From: Sindora glabra
Lineage: Eukaryota; Streptophyta; Magnoliopsida; Fabales; Fabaceae
NCBI GenBank assembly: GCA_020226215.1
Contig: CM035235.1
Span: 70,767,283 to 70,831,282, forward strand
DNA: 64,000 bases
Reading direction: 5' to 3'
The position numbers and the translations under genes were made by a program. How positions within the stretch are numbered: position 1 is the stretch's first letter; each line of letters opens with the position of its first letter. Shown piece by piece: positions 24,912 through 38,067 of the stretch. Under the pieces are notes generated by a model, which saw only the letters and a program-made list of their open reading frames with translations, was not told the origin of the DNA and did not search any database.

Positions 24912-24999
24912 AAAACGACAATGGCATCTTGTGTCGTTAAATTTTTGGCGTATAAAACACGAAACGATAATGACTTCTTGTGTCGTTAAATTTCTGGCG
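24912..24999. promoter_or_regulatory. two palindromic repeat modules in the BRIZ promoter
   Basis: Module 1 (24912-24950) and module 2 (24961-24999) are direct copies, each ending CTTGTGTCGTTAAATTT-(T/C)TGGCG. Module 1 is also an inverted repeat (AACGACA ... TGTCGTT, 7-bp arms); module 2 has one arm mismatch. They flank the TATA box at 24951. Confidence 0.75.
24951..24957 (+). promoter_or_regulatory. TATA box of the BRIZ gene
   Basis: TATAAAA lies 81 bp upstream of the ATG at 25038, a normal distance for a plant gene with a short leader. Confidence 0.55.
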
Positions 25000-25037
25000 G
25001 GCCAGCTACAGAAGCCTAATTCATCATCTTCCGTAAA

Positions 25038-28000
25038 ATGTCAACCAGTTCGAGTACAGTGATCGGAGGAGCATCGCCTGACGAAGTTATACGGCCACCT
25101 TCGATGGTTGTGCCAGGCGAGCCTAGCAAGTCTTCTTCCTCTTCCTCCACATCCTTATCCGCTTTGACGCAGGCATTTCCTTTCTCTTCTGGAAACCCTA
25201 GAGTCGAAGAAACTAGAGGCCTTATGCATCTCCTTCGCGAGGACCTGGTTGCATCGTCGGCTTCCGATCTTCCTGTAAACTCATTTTCTTACACTTAAGT
25301 TCATCATAGTTTTCTTTAATTTGCGGAAACTTATTATACGTGAATTACTCCTATTAGGCATCGATGTATACAGGGCTGGCAAAATTCAATTTTTATTTTT
25401 TAATTAAATTGGAATGTTATTCTCCATAAATAGAGGCTAAATTGCCTAATGCCAAATGGATTTTAAAGATTATAGAGTCTTATTTGTAGTGCTGGTTCAG
25501 GTTGTCATTTATATGACTTTATAGTTATTATAGTTGTACGTTTCAATCAGACAGAGTTCTTTGATTTAACTACTATGGGTTGTTTGTTTTATAGAAGCTC
25601 CTGCAGATGATTTCAAGGATTAAGAGCTGTCTTTTGTGTTCCGCTTCTAGCATTTATAGTTAAGGAACGGATTTTTTTTGGGTTAAACAAAGAAGCATTC
25701 TCTAAATTGGTAGTTTGATACCTGATCATTCGATCTTTCTTGGGAATATTATCGTTTTTTAATTCCTTGGTTGATTAGTTCCTTTCTTTCAATAGAGTGA
25801 AAATAAAGAAAAAGGTGCTGCATTTTGTTGATTACAAACGAGCTCTCAAGATTAAAAATATTTCTAGAATTTTTAATTTTAAAGAAGTGATAAGTTTTCT
25901 GCTCTATTCTTTAGAATTTGTCTTCTGAACATCTTGGAACCTGGATGGATATATAGTGAGAGAATGAACCATTGTCTGTCTTAGGTTGGAAGGAAGCCAC
26001 TTGTCTGTGTGCTTGGAGTGCCAAATCACATGACATATGCAGATTTCTGCCAGTTCAGTGGTTCATTTATTCAGCATTTCTTAGAGATGCGGATTGTCAG
26101 GTTCATAAGTATGCTTTTTGGTTTTTGATGCATGAGTGATTTTGGCTCTATTTATTTTGGCAGAAAATATCTTTAGGAGGAGTATAGTTATAAAATATTA
26201 AAATGTGGAAAATGGCTCAAATGTTCAATATTAAATGTAAGGAGTTTGGTGGAAGATAACTTCCTTTTTTTCAAGCCATTTTCCAAATTTTAATATTTTA
26301 TAACTATATTCTTCTGGAAGTTATTTTTCTCTACTACCATGACTTTAGTTATTATATTTTTTTAATCATAAACTATAGAAGTACATAATACTCCTTCATT
26401 TATATATATAAGGAAATAAGATTTTCCTACAAAAATATTTTCTAAAAAAAAATCCTTCATTTTAATCTGGTTACTTTCCTTGACTTCTCTCCTATTTTTG
26501 ATTGGTTGTATTTTACTTTTTTTAATTAATTAATTATTATTTTCTTGTGGATGGGTTTAGGAGCGACAAAATGGAAGATCAGTACAGTGTTTTGATTCGA
26601 TTTGATGATCAAGAGTCTACTGATAGTTTTTACAAGCATTATAACAAACGTCGTTTCTCTTCCCTAGAGGTTAGTTTGAAACCATGTTTATTGTTTAATT
26701 TTTACATTCAATCATGGACTTTATGACTGCTTTATGAAGAGTAGAACAATTCTGATTTCTGATGTCAATGTTAATTGCTGCTCTGTTCTTCTTGTAGGTG
26801 GAAGTTTGCCATGTCTTTTTCTTATTAGATATACAATACACTGGCTTAATTGAACATGTGCAACCATCTAATGCAAATTCAACTGAACAGGCATCATGTC
26901 CAGTATGCCTCGGTATTTTTTACATTTGCCCTTGTGATCATGTACATCTCTTAATATATATAGCAGTTTAATTCAAGCGAAGAGAACTCTGAAATTGATT
27001 AGCATATATTGAGTATATATGTATTTTGAGATGCCCTGTGTTTGTTAGTTTTTGAGCATGTTTGAGAATTTGAGTTACTCTTACATATGCACCAATTGCT
27101 TATCTGCAGAGCGATTAGACCAAGACACTAGTGGAATTCTCACAACTATATGCAATCATTCTTTCCACTGTTCCTGTATTTCAAAGTGGGCAGATTCATC
27201 TTGTCCTGTAAGTCTCTTCAGAGCCTTTGTGATTCTGTTCCAGCATATGGATGTTTTAGGGCATGCCTAGAAGAAGAGGATTGACATGGATTGATTGTTT
27301 TGTCTTCTAATTTACTATTGGATTCAGCTAGAATTTCCTCTTTTTTTGTTATTAAAGAGGAGTTAATTTATTAAGTTTTGGCATATTTCATAATTTCAGG
27401 TATGCCGGTATTGTCAGCAGCAAACTGAAAAATCTATATGTAGTGTTTGTCAAACCACAGAGAACCTGTGGATGTGTGTTATATGTGGGTTTGTTGGCTG
27501 TGGAAGGTAAGAATCTTCCCAAACTCTTTTGGCTTTCTTTTTCAACCCTTCAAATGAAATTGTGAGGCACTATCCATTTTTGTTATGTTTTGGTCCCAAC
27601 CATTTGTCTTCTGGAATTGTTAATGAAACCTGATTTAGATATAAAGAAGGTCATGCTACAATACACTGGAAAGAGACACAGCATTGCTACTCCTCAGAAT
27701 TGGAAACGCAACGTGTCTGGGATTATGTGGGAGACAACTATGTTCACAGACTTATCCAATCCAAAACTGATGGAAAGTTGGTTGAGTTGAACACTCACTG
27801 CATGCATGCTGCTGAAAACGGGTGTGGAAGTTGTAGCTGTGAAGAAAATGCTATGAATGAGGCTATGTTGAACAGTAAAGTTGAAGCTGTAATGTTTCAG
27901 GACCACTTTAACTATTCTAAATCCCATTTCCCTTGTATCTAAAGATTCTCTCATTTTTTTTTCCTTTTTTAACTTTCTTTGCAGATTGTCAATGAGTACA

Positions 28001-29320
28001 ATGATTTGCTTGCCAGTCAACTTGAAAACCAAAAAATAGTAAGTGAACTCCATTCTGTTAGCTTAATCAGCTCTCTTTAATAGGTTGACATACCCCATTT
28101 GCAATGGATCTGTGAAAATTGCACTTCAGTCTGGCTAGACAACATTATTGATTTTAAACTTGTCCTTGATCTTTTCTGTTCCAATTGTAGTACTTTGAGT
28201 CCTTACTACAAGAAGTGAAAGAAGGGACAGAGAGAGAAATTTCCAAAGCTGTTTCCACAGCTGCTGAGAAGGCTGCCTCTCATAAACTGCCAAAACTGCA
28301 GGCTAAACTTGATAGATGTATCAAAGAGAAGAAATTTCTTGATGAGGTAGATAATATTCCTGGTTTGAGAAACATGTTTGCACAATTGTTTTTTTAGATA
28401 ATATGACATATATTTATGATTGTCGTGTTACTTAAAAATGTTATTGGGATAGGAACTTCACTGCTAACCGTGAATCTCTGTCTATCTCCAGCTTAATGAG
28501 AACCTTCTGAAAAATCAAGAAATTTGGAAAGCAAAACTACTTGAGATTGAAGAAAGGTGCATGATTTCTCTATCCCTCTGTATCTTCCAATTTCACATTC
28601 TTCAAAGTTTTAAACACTTGAAGTGATGTTTTAGCTATTACTACTTTTGTCAGACTTATTTGATAAAGATATTTAAGTGCTTTCTTTGCTCCCATTAAAA
28701 TCAAAATTTTTCATTTTTTTTTCCAATTTCATTTTGGAATTGTTTTTATTTCTACCATGCACTAATGGGATTGTAAGTAAATTTAGTTTCAACTGTGAAA
28801 GCAATTTTTTTTTTTTTTAATTTGCATTTTGTAGATTGCTGTATGTTGTCATGTATTTTAATGGATGCATTGTCTTTGATGTTTGGCCTACCGAAGCTAA
28901 ATAGTTATTTAAATCAATCTAGTTTAGGGAAATTCATTTTCCTGCCTTGTAACTATGCGGTTGTGAATTACATTCTCATCAACATATTTTCTGTGAACTG
29001 CATTAATAGAAATCATGCACCTATGTTTTGAAGCTGAAGGATTGCTATTATTTGTGCATTCTAGGGAGAAAAGAACCCTCAAGCAAAAGGATGATAAAAT
29101 AAGGGACCTGGAAGAGCAGGTGCAATGTTCACTGGGTTTTCTTTAGATCTCTCTTCTGGGGATCGCTGTTCGTGTGGGTGGGAAGCCTTTGGGGATTGGT
29201 TATTAATTCAGTCTTCATTCATGTCTACAGCTTAGAGAGCTGATGGTTTGCCTTGAAGCTGGGGAGACCGTGGAACAGCTGTCACAAGAAGAAAAGAAAC
29301 TCATAATGAAGAATGGATGA
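25038..29320 (+). CDS. BRIZ: BRAP2 RING ZnF-UBP domain protein (BRIZ-type E3 ubiquitin ligase)
   Basis: Twelve exons, all GT/AG and in phase: 25038-25274, 25985-26100, 26561-26669, 26798-26912, 27110-27207, 27400-27506, 27639-27888, 27985-28038, 28191-28346, 28492-28556, 29065-29119, 29231-29320. The product is 483 residues, close to Arabidopsis BRIZ1/BRIZ2. Residues 1-79 are Ser-rich. The BRAP2 N-terminal domain (LVCVLGVPNHMTYADF to about 170) follows. A RING finger begins at CPVC (188-191) and continues TICNHSFHCSC and CPVCRYC. A UBP zinc finger spans about 238-305 (CSVC, CVICGFVGCGRYKEGHA, H-rich). A long coiled coil fills about 345-475. Arabidopsis BRIZ1 and BRIZ2 act together as an E3 complex needed for seed germination; I infer the same general role here. 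Which paralogue this is cannot be told by eye. The gene appears intact. Confidence 0.93.
26183..26308. repeat. fold-back (MITE-like) element in BRIZ intron 2
   Basis: Arms 26183-26217 and 26274-26308 are 35 nt each and complementary with one mismatch, with a 56-nt loop. Weaker pairing continues outward to about 26165 and 26325. This is the structure expected of a small fold-back transposable element, or a long intronic RNA hairpin. Confidence 0.8.
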
Positions 29321-29819
29321 TTTTCCTTCTTTGGTCGCGTCTACACCTATGATGAAACCAATTCTTAGAAAATGACAGTCAAGATTAGATTGTAAATACA
29401 CATAGCAATTACATAAACATGCAGAATAGAAATGTTGAGCTATAAGTGTTGCTTCAGTGAAGACTCATTCTTATAAAAATGAATTTTCTGAATCACGGGC
29501 AAATTTTGAAATTGTGTCTATTACACAATACAGTACTATAATAGCAGTTGCAGTAGCAGCAGTATTTCTCTTTAATCTCTCTCCTTTTCTTCTCTCGTTC
29601 CTCATAAAAATAATTTTTAATGAGAAGCAGATATATTTTAAGATTAAATTCTGTCTATCTTGGATAAGAGGTTCTGCATTGTCGACTAATAAGATTTTGA
29701 CAACTCAATAAAAGAATCCATGTCACAGGAGCCATGAACGTTTTACCAAAAGAAGGCTACTCAAGTTTATAATCCCCTATGTGGCGGTTTTGAACATAAT
29801 TTAGGCCATTGTAATCTTT
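29321..29819. other. 3' flank of the BRIZ gene
   Basis: Presumed 3' UTR and flank. No other gene was seen. Confidence 0.5.
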
Positions 29820-30200
29820 CACTGCAGAAATTTGGTGTGCTTTAGAATGCCAAACTTTGGCATGGGAAGATGAGCTTTCGTCGGATCATCTTAGGGTAGG
29901 ATTCTAGTGCTTTAGTAGATACATGGCTTGATGACAGTAAGTAGAACTTGCGTTTTTGCTCATTAATTGATCAACGTTGGTCGGAAAGATACTATTTTAC
30001 ACATGCAGAAGAGGTAACAAATTTGCAGATTAGTTAGAATTATACGGTCTAGCCCCACTCATAATCTACAGATTTTAATTTTGGTGACGTCCTTGGGGGT
30101 TATACTTGAGGAGTTATTCATAGGTAGTATTGTCTTTATTTATATATTTTTTTGGGCTTTGCCCCTCTTATTTAAAGAAGTATAATTAAAAAAATAATAA
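29820..30200 (+). mobile_element. possible 5'-truncated LINE 3' tail
   Basis: A GC-moderate block ends in TTTGGGCTTTGCCCCTCTT (about 30152-30170) followed by an A-rich tail. This resembles the terminal region of plant L1-type LINEs before their poly(A). The upstream frames are broken and no domain can be named. Confidence 0.3.
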
Positions 30201-30961
30201 TAAAACTTATCACCACAACCATAGTCACTAGAGAGAAATTATAAACAATAATATGATTTTATTCCAAACAGTAAGAAATGGAATCACAATAATTTTAATC
30301 TTTATGTAAATTAAACAATTCAAAAAAATGATAATTTTCTATTTTTTACTCACTTTTATTTAATTACATTCCCTTTCTATTATCATAATTGAATAAAATA
30401 CCCTGTTAGCGATAAGCAGATTTTTTTTAAAAAAAAAAAAAAAACTTGGTCAGCAAATTTTAAACTGAACTGACAAAAAAAAGTGACGAAATATTTCCTA
30501 TAATTATTAAAAAAAATTATTTCAAAAACCACAAAAGAGTGTGCAAAAGTAAACGTTATACTTCTACAATTCGTTAATTGCAAAAAGTATATCCATTTTG
30601 CATCAATTTAAAATTATGACCCTTTTCACTTGCAACCTAAACTTTCTTTGGTGTGTGATTTATCTTTTAAGTCTTAAACTATTAAAATGTACTTATAATA
30701 GTGTACAAAATCTTTCTCCTTTAATTTTTTTTGTTTAATATCTCAATACAATTTATACATGTTCTTTACATGTAACAATTTCTCTTAAAGAAAATTAATG
30801 TTCTAATTTCACAGAAGTCTTTAGAATTTTTCCTTTTAACAAAAAATTGTTGTTAGTTTATTTTTCAGTAAAAATAATAATTTATTAAATAAGAATTGTT
30901 AAAGGTCCCCTCATTTTACAGAAAGCTGGGCTCCCTCCCAGGGATGGTTCAGTCAGCAGAG

Positions 30962-31118
30962 ACTCTTGGCGAGCACCCAGGGTTGGGTGGGTTGAAATCA
31001 ACACAGAGATGGAGCAAAGATTCTTGGCAAACTCCCAAAGATTGGTGGATTAAAATCAACACAGATGTAGCAAGGACTCTTGGCGAGCTCCCAAGGATTG
31101 GTGGGTTAAAGGACTAGG
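30962..31118 (+). repeat. ~57-bp tandem repeat, about 2.5 units
   Basis: Units start with TCTTGGC at 30964, 31022 and 31078 (spacing 58 and 56) and share CCCA..G.TTGGTGG.TTAAA.T. In one frame the unit reads DWWIKINTDVA, which recalls the start of the RNase H domain of plant LINEs. It may be an amplified fragment of such an element. Confidence 0.7.
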
Positions 31119-32255
31119 AGGTGCATATGCAGCAGGGTTTCAGGTATGGGTCACAATTCGTGTTCTGTGTAGGATTGGTATCATATAAAAACTAAATCAA
31201 ATAAATTTAACTCGAATTCAATGAAATTGCGTAATATTTGATCAATTCATTTATTAAATTAATTGATTTATTTCATTCAATAAATTAAATTTATAAAATT
31301 TATATTATAAGATTACTTATTAAATTTAATTATTTATTATTTTTCATAAAAATATTTTCAATTATTGATAAAATATTTTTAAAAATTTTTACTATCATTT
31401 TATTAAAATATAAATTTTATATTTTATTATATATAATTATTTATAATTTAATTATTAATTATTTTTATGTAATATTTATAAAATTTTAACATAAATTTTT
31501 AAATAAATTAATGTGTCAATCTATTTATAATTCTAATTCCATTTATTTATTATTTGTATTAAATAAATTAACTCATTTATAATTCGAACCCATTTAAACT
31601 CAATTGGAAATCATTTAATATTTTCATGTTTATATTAATTTAAGTTATTATATCATATTAAAAATATCATTCAAATTATAAGAAAAATAATAAAACTGTT
31701 GGCTTCCTAGCAAAGTCAGCACCGAAGGAAGAATAGTCAATCATAGCTTGAGAAGTCCACCGGATGAGTGTCTGCCATAACTCATAATTGATATGAGTTT
31801 TTTTTTTTTTTTTTGAGATGATTATGATACTTCATAAATGTTGTTCATCAGGTGACAAGGTCATAATTTATTATTAATTATTATTAATTAGATTATCAAT
31901 AATTATTTATTATTATTGATCATCATTAATTACTATCATTTTTTAACAATTGCTCTTAATTATCATTTATATTTAATGATTATTATTAATTATCAATTAA
32001 TAATTATTAAATTTTTAATAAGTATATTTTTATAATTAAATAATATTTTTATAAATATTTCAAATAATTAAAATATAATATTATAATATTTTTAAAAATA
32101 CTTTTTATTAACTTAAATTTAAAAGTTTAAAAAATTTTTAAAATATTTAATTTCACGAATTAAACACAATCCAAATTTCACCCCTCATTTCAAAAGGGAA
32201 AGTTAGGAAATTATTAGCCCCACTCAAGCTCAATCTCGCGACGACGACGACGACG

Positions 32256-32297
<42 letters not shown>

Positions 32298-32346
32298 TTA
32301 ACTACCCATTAACGTTGATTTTGGTGAGAAATTCTTTCGTGCACAT
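31119..32346. other. AT-rich intergenic DNA with CGA/TAA microsatellites
   Basis: Mostly AT-rich. Holds (CGA)n at 32237-32256 running directly into (TAA)n at 32257-32297, just outside the LINE insertion site. No gene was seen. Confidence 0.7.
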
Positions 32347-32357
32347 AAGTTATATAT
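32347..32357. repeat. target-site duplication, left copy
   Basis: AAGTTATATAT, repeated right after the A tract of the LINE at 38068-38078. The first two A of the right copy could belong to the poly(A). Confidence 0.75.
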
Positions 32358-32395
32358 GTAATACTCGCTGATGTCAGCTAGGGTTTCTATTTTCA

Positions 32396-33320
32396 ATGGA
32401 AGCAAATGACGAAAAGACTACAACTGAACCTTCGGATCTTGGAAATTCGAATAAGGAAAACGTTAATTCATCTAATCGAGGCCATGTTTCCTTCAAGGGG
32501 AAACTTATAGGAGGGCCAAATGGAGGACCAGACTAGGATCCAGAAGATTTGCTCATTAACCAGAAGGCAAGGATCATTTACCATAAAGGAAATCACTGTT
32601 TGCCCGAATTCAATTCGACAATGAACTGATTAATGAATTGTGTATTCCATGCCGTAATTCATCAATTGTCAAAGTGCTCAGGAGAACTGTGGGTTACCAA
32701 GTACTTTGAAGAAAACTGGAGCAAATGTGAAAACTTAAAGGATCGATGGAGGTGATAGACCTCGACCATGACTTCTTTTTAGTATATTTTTCTATGGATT
32801 GTGATCTGGATTATGTAATGTTTGAGGGGCCCTGGTTGATCTTTGATCACTACCTCATTATGCAAAAATGGACACCTGATTTCATACCTGCTGCTCATTC
32901 AATATCATCCACACTAGCCTGGATCTGGATTTCAGAATTAAATATCTTATATTATCGAGCAGATATTATAAGAGTTATCACCTCAGCCATTGGTAACCCA
33001 ATCAAGATGGATAGAAACACCTTTGTAGCTTCCAGAGGCAAATTCACCCGATTGTGTGTTGAGGTAGATTTAACCAAACCGCTGGTTCCTCAAGTTCTGA
33101 TTGGAGGCCATTAGCTGAAAATAGAATATGAAGGCTTACATAAGCTATGCTTCAGATGTGGGCAGTATGGGCATAATGAGGAGCAATGCTCCATAAAAAC
33201 TACGAGGAGTCATCTTGATTTGGAAGCAGGGGAAGTTTCTCAAGTTAATCAATTTGGGGAATGGATGATGGCCTTAAAGAAAAAAAGAACTTACACCATG
33301 AAAACCAAAACCCCCTAACC
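32396..33320 (+). pseudogene. LINE ORF1 (DUF4283 and zinc knuckle), broken
   Basis: Starts at ATG 32396 (MEANDEKTTTEPSDLG) and reads with in-frame stops from about 32534 on. The open part 32746-33114 is a DUF4283-type domain (FEGPWLIFDHYLIMQKW, SRGKFTRLCVEVDLTKPL). It is followed by a CCHC knuckle CFRCGQYGHNEEQC at 33148-33189. This is the nucleic-acid-binding ORF1 of plant LINEs. Confidence 0.88.
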
Positions 33321-33933
33321 TAACCAGCAACAGGGACTTGTGAAGAAAACCCAGCCAAAGGAACAGAAATCTCATAATACTTTTGAAGTGCTATCCAATT
33401 TGAATGATAAAAATTCAAGAACGGATCATCCTGAAAATTGTAAAACTCTCTTCAATCCAAACACCATCTTAGTTTCACCTTCTCAAGTTATCATAAAAAA
33501 GTCCAAATTTATCCAAAGCCCGAATGATACATCAAAGTATACTAATAATGAAATTCAGGATAAACCTGAACCACATGGAATCCTTCGAAGCCTCTCTTTT
33601 GGTGCCCAACCTAATGTTAAATGAATCCTAAAAGAAAACTCCCTGTTTCCATCAAAAAACCCCAACATCATCCTACCAATCTTACTAAAATGAACACTTG
33701 AGAAAATCCCTACAGTCCTTAGTGTTTTGTAATTCAAAGTAATAGTCCCATTCCCCCTAGTAAGGATAACCTCAAAAAATCTTTTAACCAGGGTGATCAT
33801 GGGGAAAACCTCCTGGTATGGTTCATGATGATATAGAAGAAAAATGTGATTCAAATAATGCAGATGGTGATGAACATCTTAGTGCAGCCAAGTTTGTTGA
33901 TAGTAAGGATGAGATCATCTGTGAAGCCTCACA

Positions 33934-36900
33934 ATGAATCTCAAGGTGTTACTTCTCCTTGCATCCTTAATTATGTCTTGTTTATTATTATTCTCTATCT
34001 TATCCTGGAATATTAGAGGTGTTACTAACAAGCGGGTTAGAAGACATGCAAAGAATTTAATTCAGATTCACAATCCTGATATAATTATCCTTCTTGAAAC
34101 TCATATTCCATTTGAGAAAGTTAGTAATTGGTGGGCTAAAGAAGGCTTTACACCTCAAGGTTTCTCGGGAGGAATCTGGATCCTAGGCAATAAACCTTTT
34201 CCTTGTATCTTAGCTGGTAGAATTCATAATCAATATATTATTCTTCATATTTCTAAAGGAGAAAAACCTTGGAATCTGATAGCTATATATGCTAGTCCAA
34301 CCTCTTCAAATAGATACCATATGTGGTGTGATTTAAGATCCTTCTTCCTAAATAATGAGGATCCTTCTATAGTTATTGGAGATTCTAATGACATTGCATC
34401 CTATTCAGAAAGAAGAGGAAGACAAAGCTATATGCACAGAATTGATACTTTTAATGAGAATTTAGCAGCTTGTAATCTTCTAGATATGGGATTTAATGGT
34501 CCAAGATTTACTTGACATCGAACAATCAATGGAAGATGTGTATCCTTTCAACGTCTGGAGAGAGCACTTGCTAATGCAAATTGGAGAAATTTATTTCCAA
34601 AAGCAATGGTTCTACATCTACCCAAAACATGCTCGAATCATCACCCTATTCTTCTTAGAAGTAAGGGCACTGCTAAAATTCCCAAGAATAAACCATTTCG
34701 GTTTGAAGCTGCATGGATAACCCATAAAAATTTCAAGAATCTGGTTACCAAATCTTGGAAAAATTCCTCCCCCATAGTTTCCTATAAGTTATGTTATCTC
34801 CAAGAACAATGTGTGGAATTTAATAAGGAGTTTGGAAACATCTTTCACCGTAAGAGGAAAATCTTAGCTAGATTAGCCAAAATCCAGCAAGATCTTTCTC
34901 AGAATTACTGCCACAATCTTGTTATCCTGAAATGCCAGCTAAATGATGAATTAAATGATGCTCTCATACAGGAGGAGCTTTTCTGGTTCTAAAAATCCAA
35001 ACTTCGAAAACTCGCCCAAGGGGATCGATGCACAAAATATTTCCACGCTACTACAATTGTCCAGAGGATATGCAACAAGATTGAGAGCCTTAAATTACCT
35101 AATGGTAGCTGGTCCACAAACCCTGACTAAATTAAGGAGGTAATTTCTCAACACTTTCGAAGCTTGTTTTGCACAACAGAAAACTGTCATGATTGTGATT
35201 TGATCTTAGAAAGTTTTCCCTGCCTTTCTAATCAAGAACAAAATTCTCTTATGCTCCCAGTTAGTAAAGAAGAAGTGCACTCAGCTCTTATGTCTATAGG
35301 TTCCTACAAGGCTCCAGGGCCAGATGGATTTCAAGCTATATTCTTTAAGACCTATTGGGATATTGTTGGTGATTCTTTATGGAAGCTGGCCAGAGAAGCT
35401 TTTTCTATAGGAGAAATTCCAACGGGCATAGGAGAAACCCTTTTAATTCTTATTCCTAAAAAGGATATCCCTCAAACTATAACTGATTTGCGCCTAATCA
35501 GTCTTTGCAATGTGATTTATAAGCTGATTATAAAGGTGCTAGTTAATAGGATCAAACTTTTTCTTTCGAGAATTATTGATCCTTTTCAAAGCAGTTTTAA
35601 CCCTGGAAGAAATACTACAAATAATGTGATCTTGGCTCAAGAGCTTCACCACATTATTCACAACACTAAAAGTAAGCAAAAAGTATGATGTTTAAGATTG
35701 ATTTACAAAAGCTTACGATAGAGTTGACTGGGACTTTCTTACATGGACTTTCATAAAATTTAATTTCCCTGAAAAAACCATCAGATTAATCATAAGCTGT
35801 GTGACTGATTCAACTTTTAGTATATTATGGAATGGGGATTATTTAGAAGCTTTTGTTCCCAAAAGAGGGATTAGACAGGGAGACCCTCTTTCTCCCTACC
35901 TTTTTGTCCTTTGTATGGAAGTCTTATCCCAGATTATCCACAAAAAGGTTAATCGAAAAGAATGGGTGCTTATGACTGCAGCTAAAAAAGGGCCTAACAT
36001 TTCTCACCTTTTTTTTCATTGATGATGTCCTTCTCTTTTCTAAAGGAACTATCTCCTAGACTCGAGTAATCATGACTTCTCTTAAGGAATTCTACAGGTT
36101 TTCTAGCATGAGAATCAACCTCCAGAAATCAAAAGCTTTTCTCTCCCCAAAAATTTCGAAGGAAATAGTGGGGAATATGCAGCTTATTTGTAATATTAGC
36201 TCCACAGAAGATATTAGAAAATATCTTGGTATTCCCTTATATAGAAGAGGAGCAAGTAAATCTCATTTCCAATTTATTGTCTAGAAGTTGGAATCCAAAC
36301 TTTCAGTTTGGAAAACAAGTCTTCTCAATCTTGTAGGAAGAATCACTCTAGCCCAATCGGTCCTAAATGCAATTCATGTTTACTACATGCAATCTTCTCT
36401 TTTGCTAGTATGTATTTGTGATAAAATTGATCAAATTGTTTGAAGTTTTATCTAGAAGTCTTACCAAGATAAAAGAGGCCTTCACCTTGTTAATTGGGAA
36501 ACTATCACCTTGCCAAAGAAATTGGAGGTCTGGGTGTTAGAAGAGATAGGGATGCTAATTTAGCCCTCATGGGAAAGCTTAGCTCGGACCTTATACAGCA
36601 AGCTAATAAACCTTGGGTGGAAATTCTCACTCATAAATACATTAGAGAAGAAGCTTATAAGCTTAACTTTCAGTTTTCTTCTGGAGCTTCAGGGATATGG
36701 AAAGACATTATCAATTCCATGTCTAAGTTGAAGGAAAACTTTTAATACTGTGTTGATTCTAAAAGTAACATACGATTCTGGGATGATAGATGGATTGGAG
36801 ATTTTAAAATTGAAGAGATGATTTCCTATATTAATTAAGAGGATAGAAATCTTTTTGTTAAAGATATCATCATAAATGGAAAATGGAACCTTGATTGTCT

Positions 36901-37930
36901 GAAAACCAATATTCTTGAAGAGATTCTTCTCAAAATTATGGCAGTACCAATTCCATTTCTTTCCCAGGAAAAGGACAGATGTATTTGGAGTTACTCCAAG
37001 AATGGGAAATTTTCTTCTAAGCCTGCTTATAGATGGCTTATTCTGAAAAATACCAATCTTTCCCCCTAGAATTATAACAACATCTGGCGTCTGAAATTAC
37101 CCCAGAAGATTTGCATTTTCTTTTGGCTCTGTCTTCAGAACAGAATAGCCTCTAATCTACTAAGGTGGCAACGAAACCTCACTCCTTCCCTTTTCTGTCA
37201 TAACTGTCTGGAGGAGAAAGAATCTTTGTTGCACATCCTGAGGGATTGTCCCAGAGCCAGAAACATGTGGATAGCTCTTCAGCCCCCGGTTTTGAATCCA
37301 CATTTCTTCTTCTTGGAGTCTGCTGATTGGCTCACTAACAATGCTTTTTATTACAAGCAACCTAATGATAATTGGAGCAAACTCTTCCTCATCTCCATTT
37401 GGTGCATCTAGTTAGACAGAAATGAAAGCACTTTCAGGAATATTAATAATCCTACCTGGCTTACGGTCTAAAGAATAGCTAATTTCAAAAACAGCCGTAC
37501 TAAAGCCTTCCAATGGCAGAGTAATCCTACTTCTTCAAGGCAGATCAAGTTGGTAAAATGAGAACCTCCTCCAGAGAATTTTATCAAAATGAATTTGGAT
37601 GGCAGTTCCTTTGGGAATCTTGGAATAGCTGGGTTTGGAGGTTTAGCAAAAGATTCTAATGGTAAATGGATCTGTGGTTTTTCTCATTTCCAAGGATGGT
37701 CTTCCAATTTTAATATGGAAGTTCTAGCTATCAGATATGCTTTAAAAGTAGATTCCAAGGAAGCCATCAACTAGTGTTTTCAAGAAATTCCTTACTATCA
37801 CCCTCTTTGGAGCATATTTCAAGATATTAATCAGCTTACTCATTCTTTCTCCAATATTTCATTCTCCCATGTTTTAAGAGAGGGAAACTAGCCAGCAGAC
37901 TTTTTAACTAAATGGGGAGCTCAACACAGG
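33934..37930 (+). pseudogene. LINE ORF2 polyprotein (EN-RT-RNase H), broken
   Basis: Fragments in order. An endonuclease/exonuclease/phosphatase fold lies at 33985-34660 (LSWNIRG, LLETH, IGDSND, NHHPILL), with a Trp codon turned into TGA at 34513-34515. The reverse transcriptase core spans 35250-36060 (SYKAPGPDGF, IPKKD, KAYDRVDW after a frameshift, RQGDPLSPYLF, then FIDDVLLFS one frame off). A zf-RVT region lies at 37080-37280 (FFWLCLQNRIASNLL, CHNCLEEKESLLHIL). RNase H starts near 37589 (MNLDGSSFGNLGIAGFGG) and runs to about 37915. More than ten stops or frame changes are visible, so no functional protein can be made. Confidence 0.92.
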
Positions 37931-38067
37931 ATCAAAGAGAAGTTTTAAGAGAATCCACCTGATGAATTAAATCTAGCCCTGCTAGCTAACTACTCTGGAA
38001 CCTTCTTCTGTAGATACCTTTTTCTTTCCTTTGTTGTGTTTGTTTTAATTTCTTTATTACAAAAAAA

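Larger units (their letters stand above)
32358..38067 (+). mobile_element. L1-type non-LTR retrotransposon (LINE), degenerate
   Basis: A near full-length plant LINE. It carries ORF1 (DUF4283 plus CCHC knuckle) and ORF2 (endonuclease, reverse transcriptase, zf-RVT, RNase H), and ends in an A tract (38061-38069). The 11-bp sequence AAGTTATATAT occurs at 32347-32357 and again at 38068-38078, as expected of a target-site duplication. Both ORFs carry stops and frameshifts, so the copy is dead. Confidence 0.95.
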
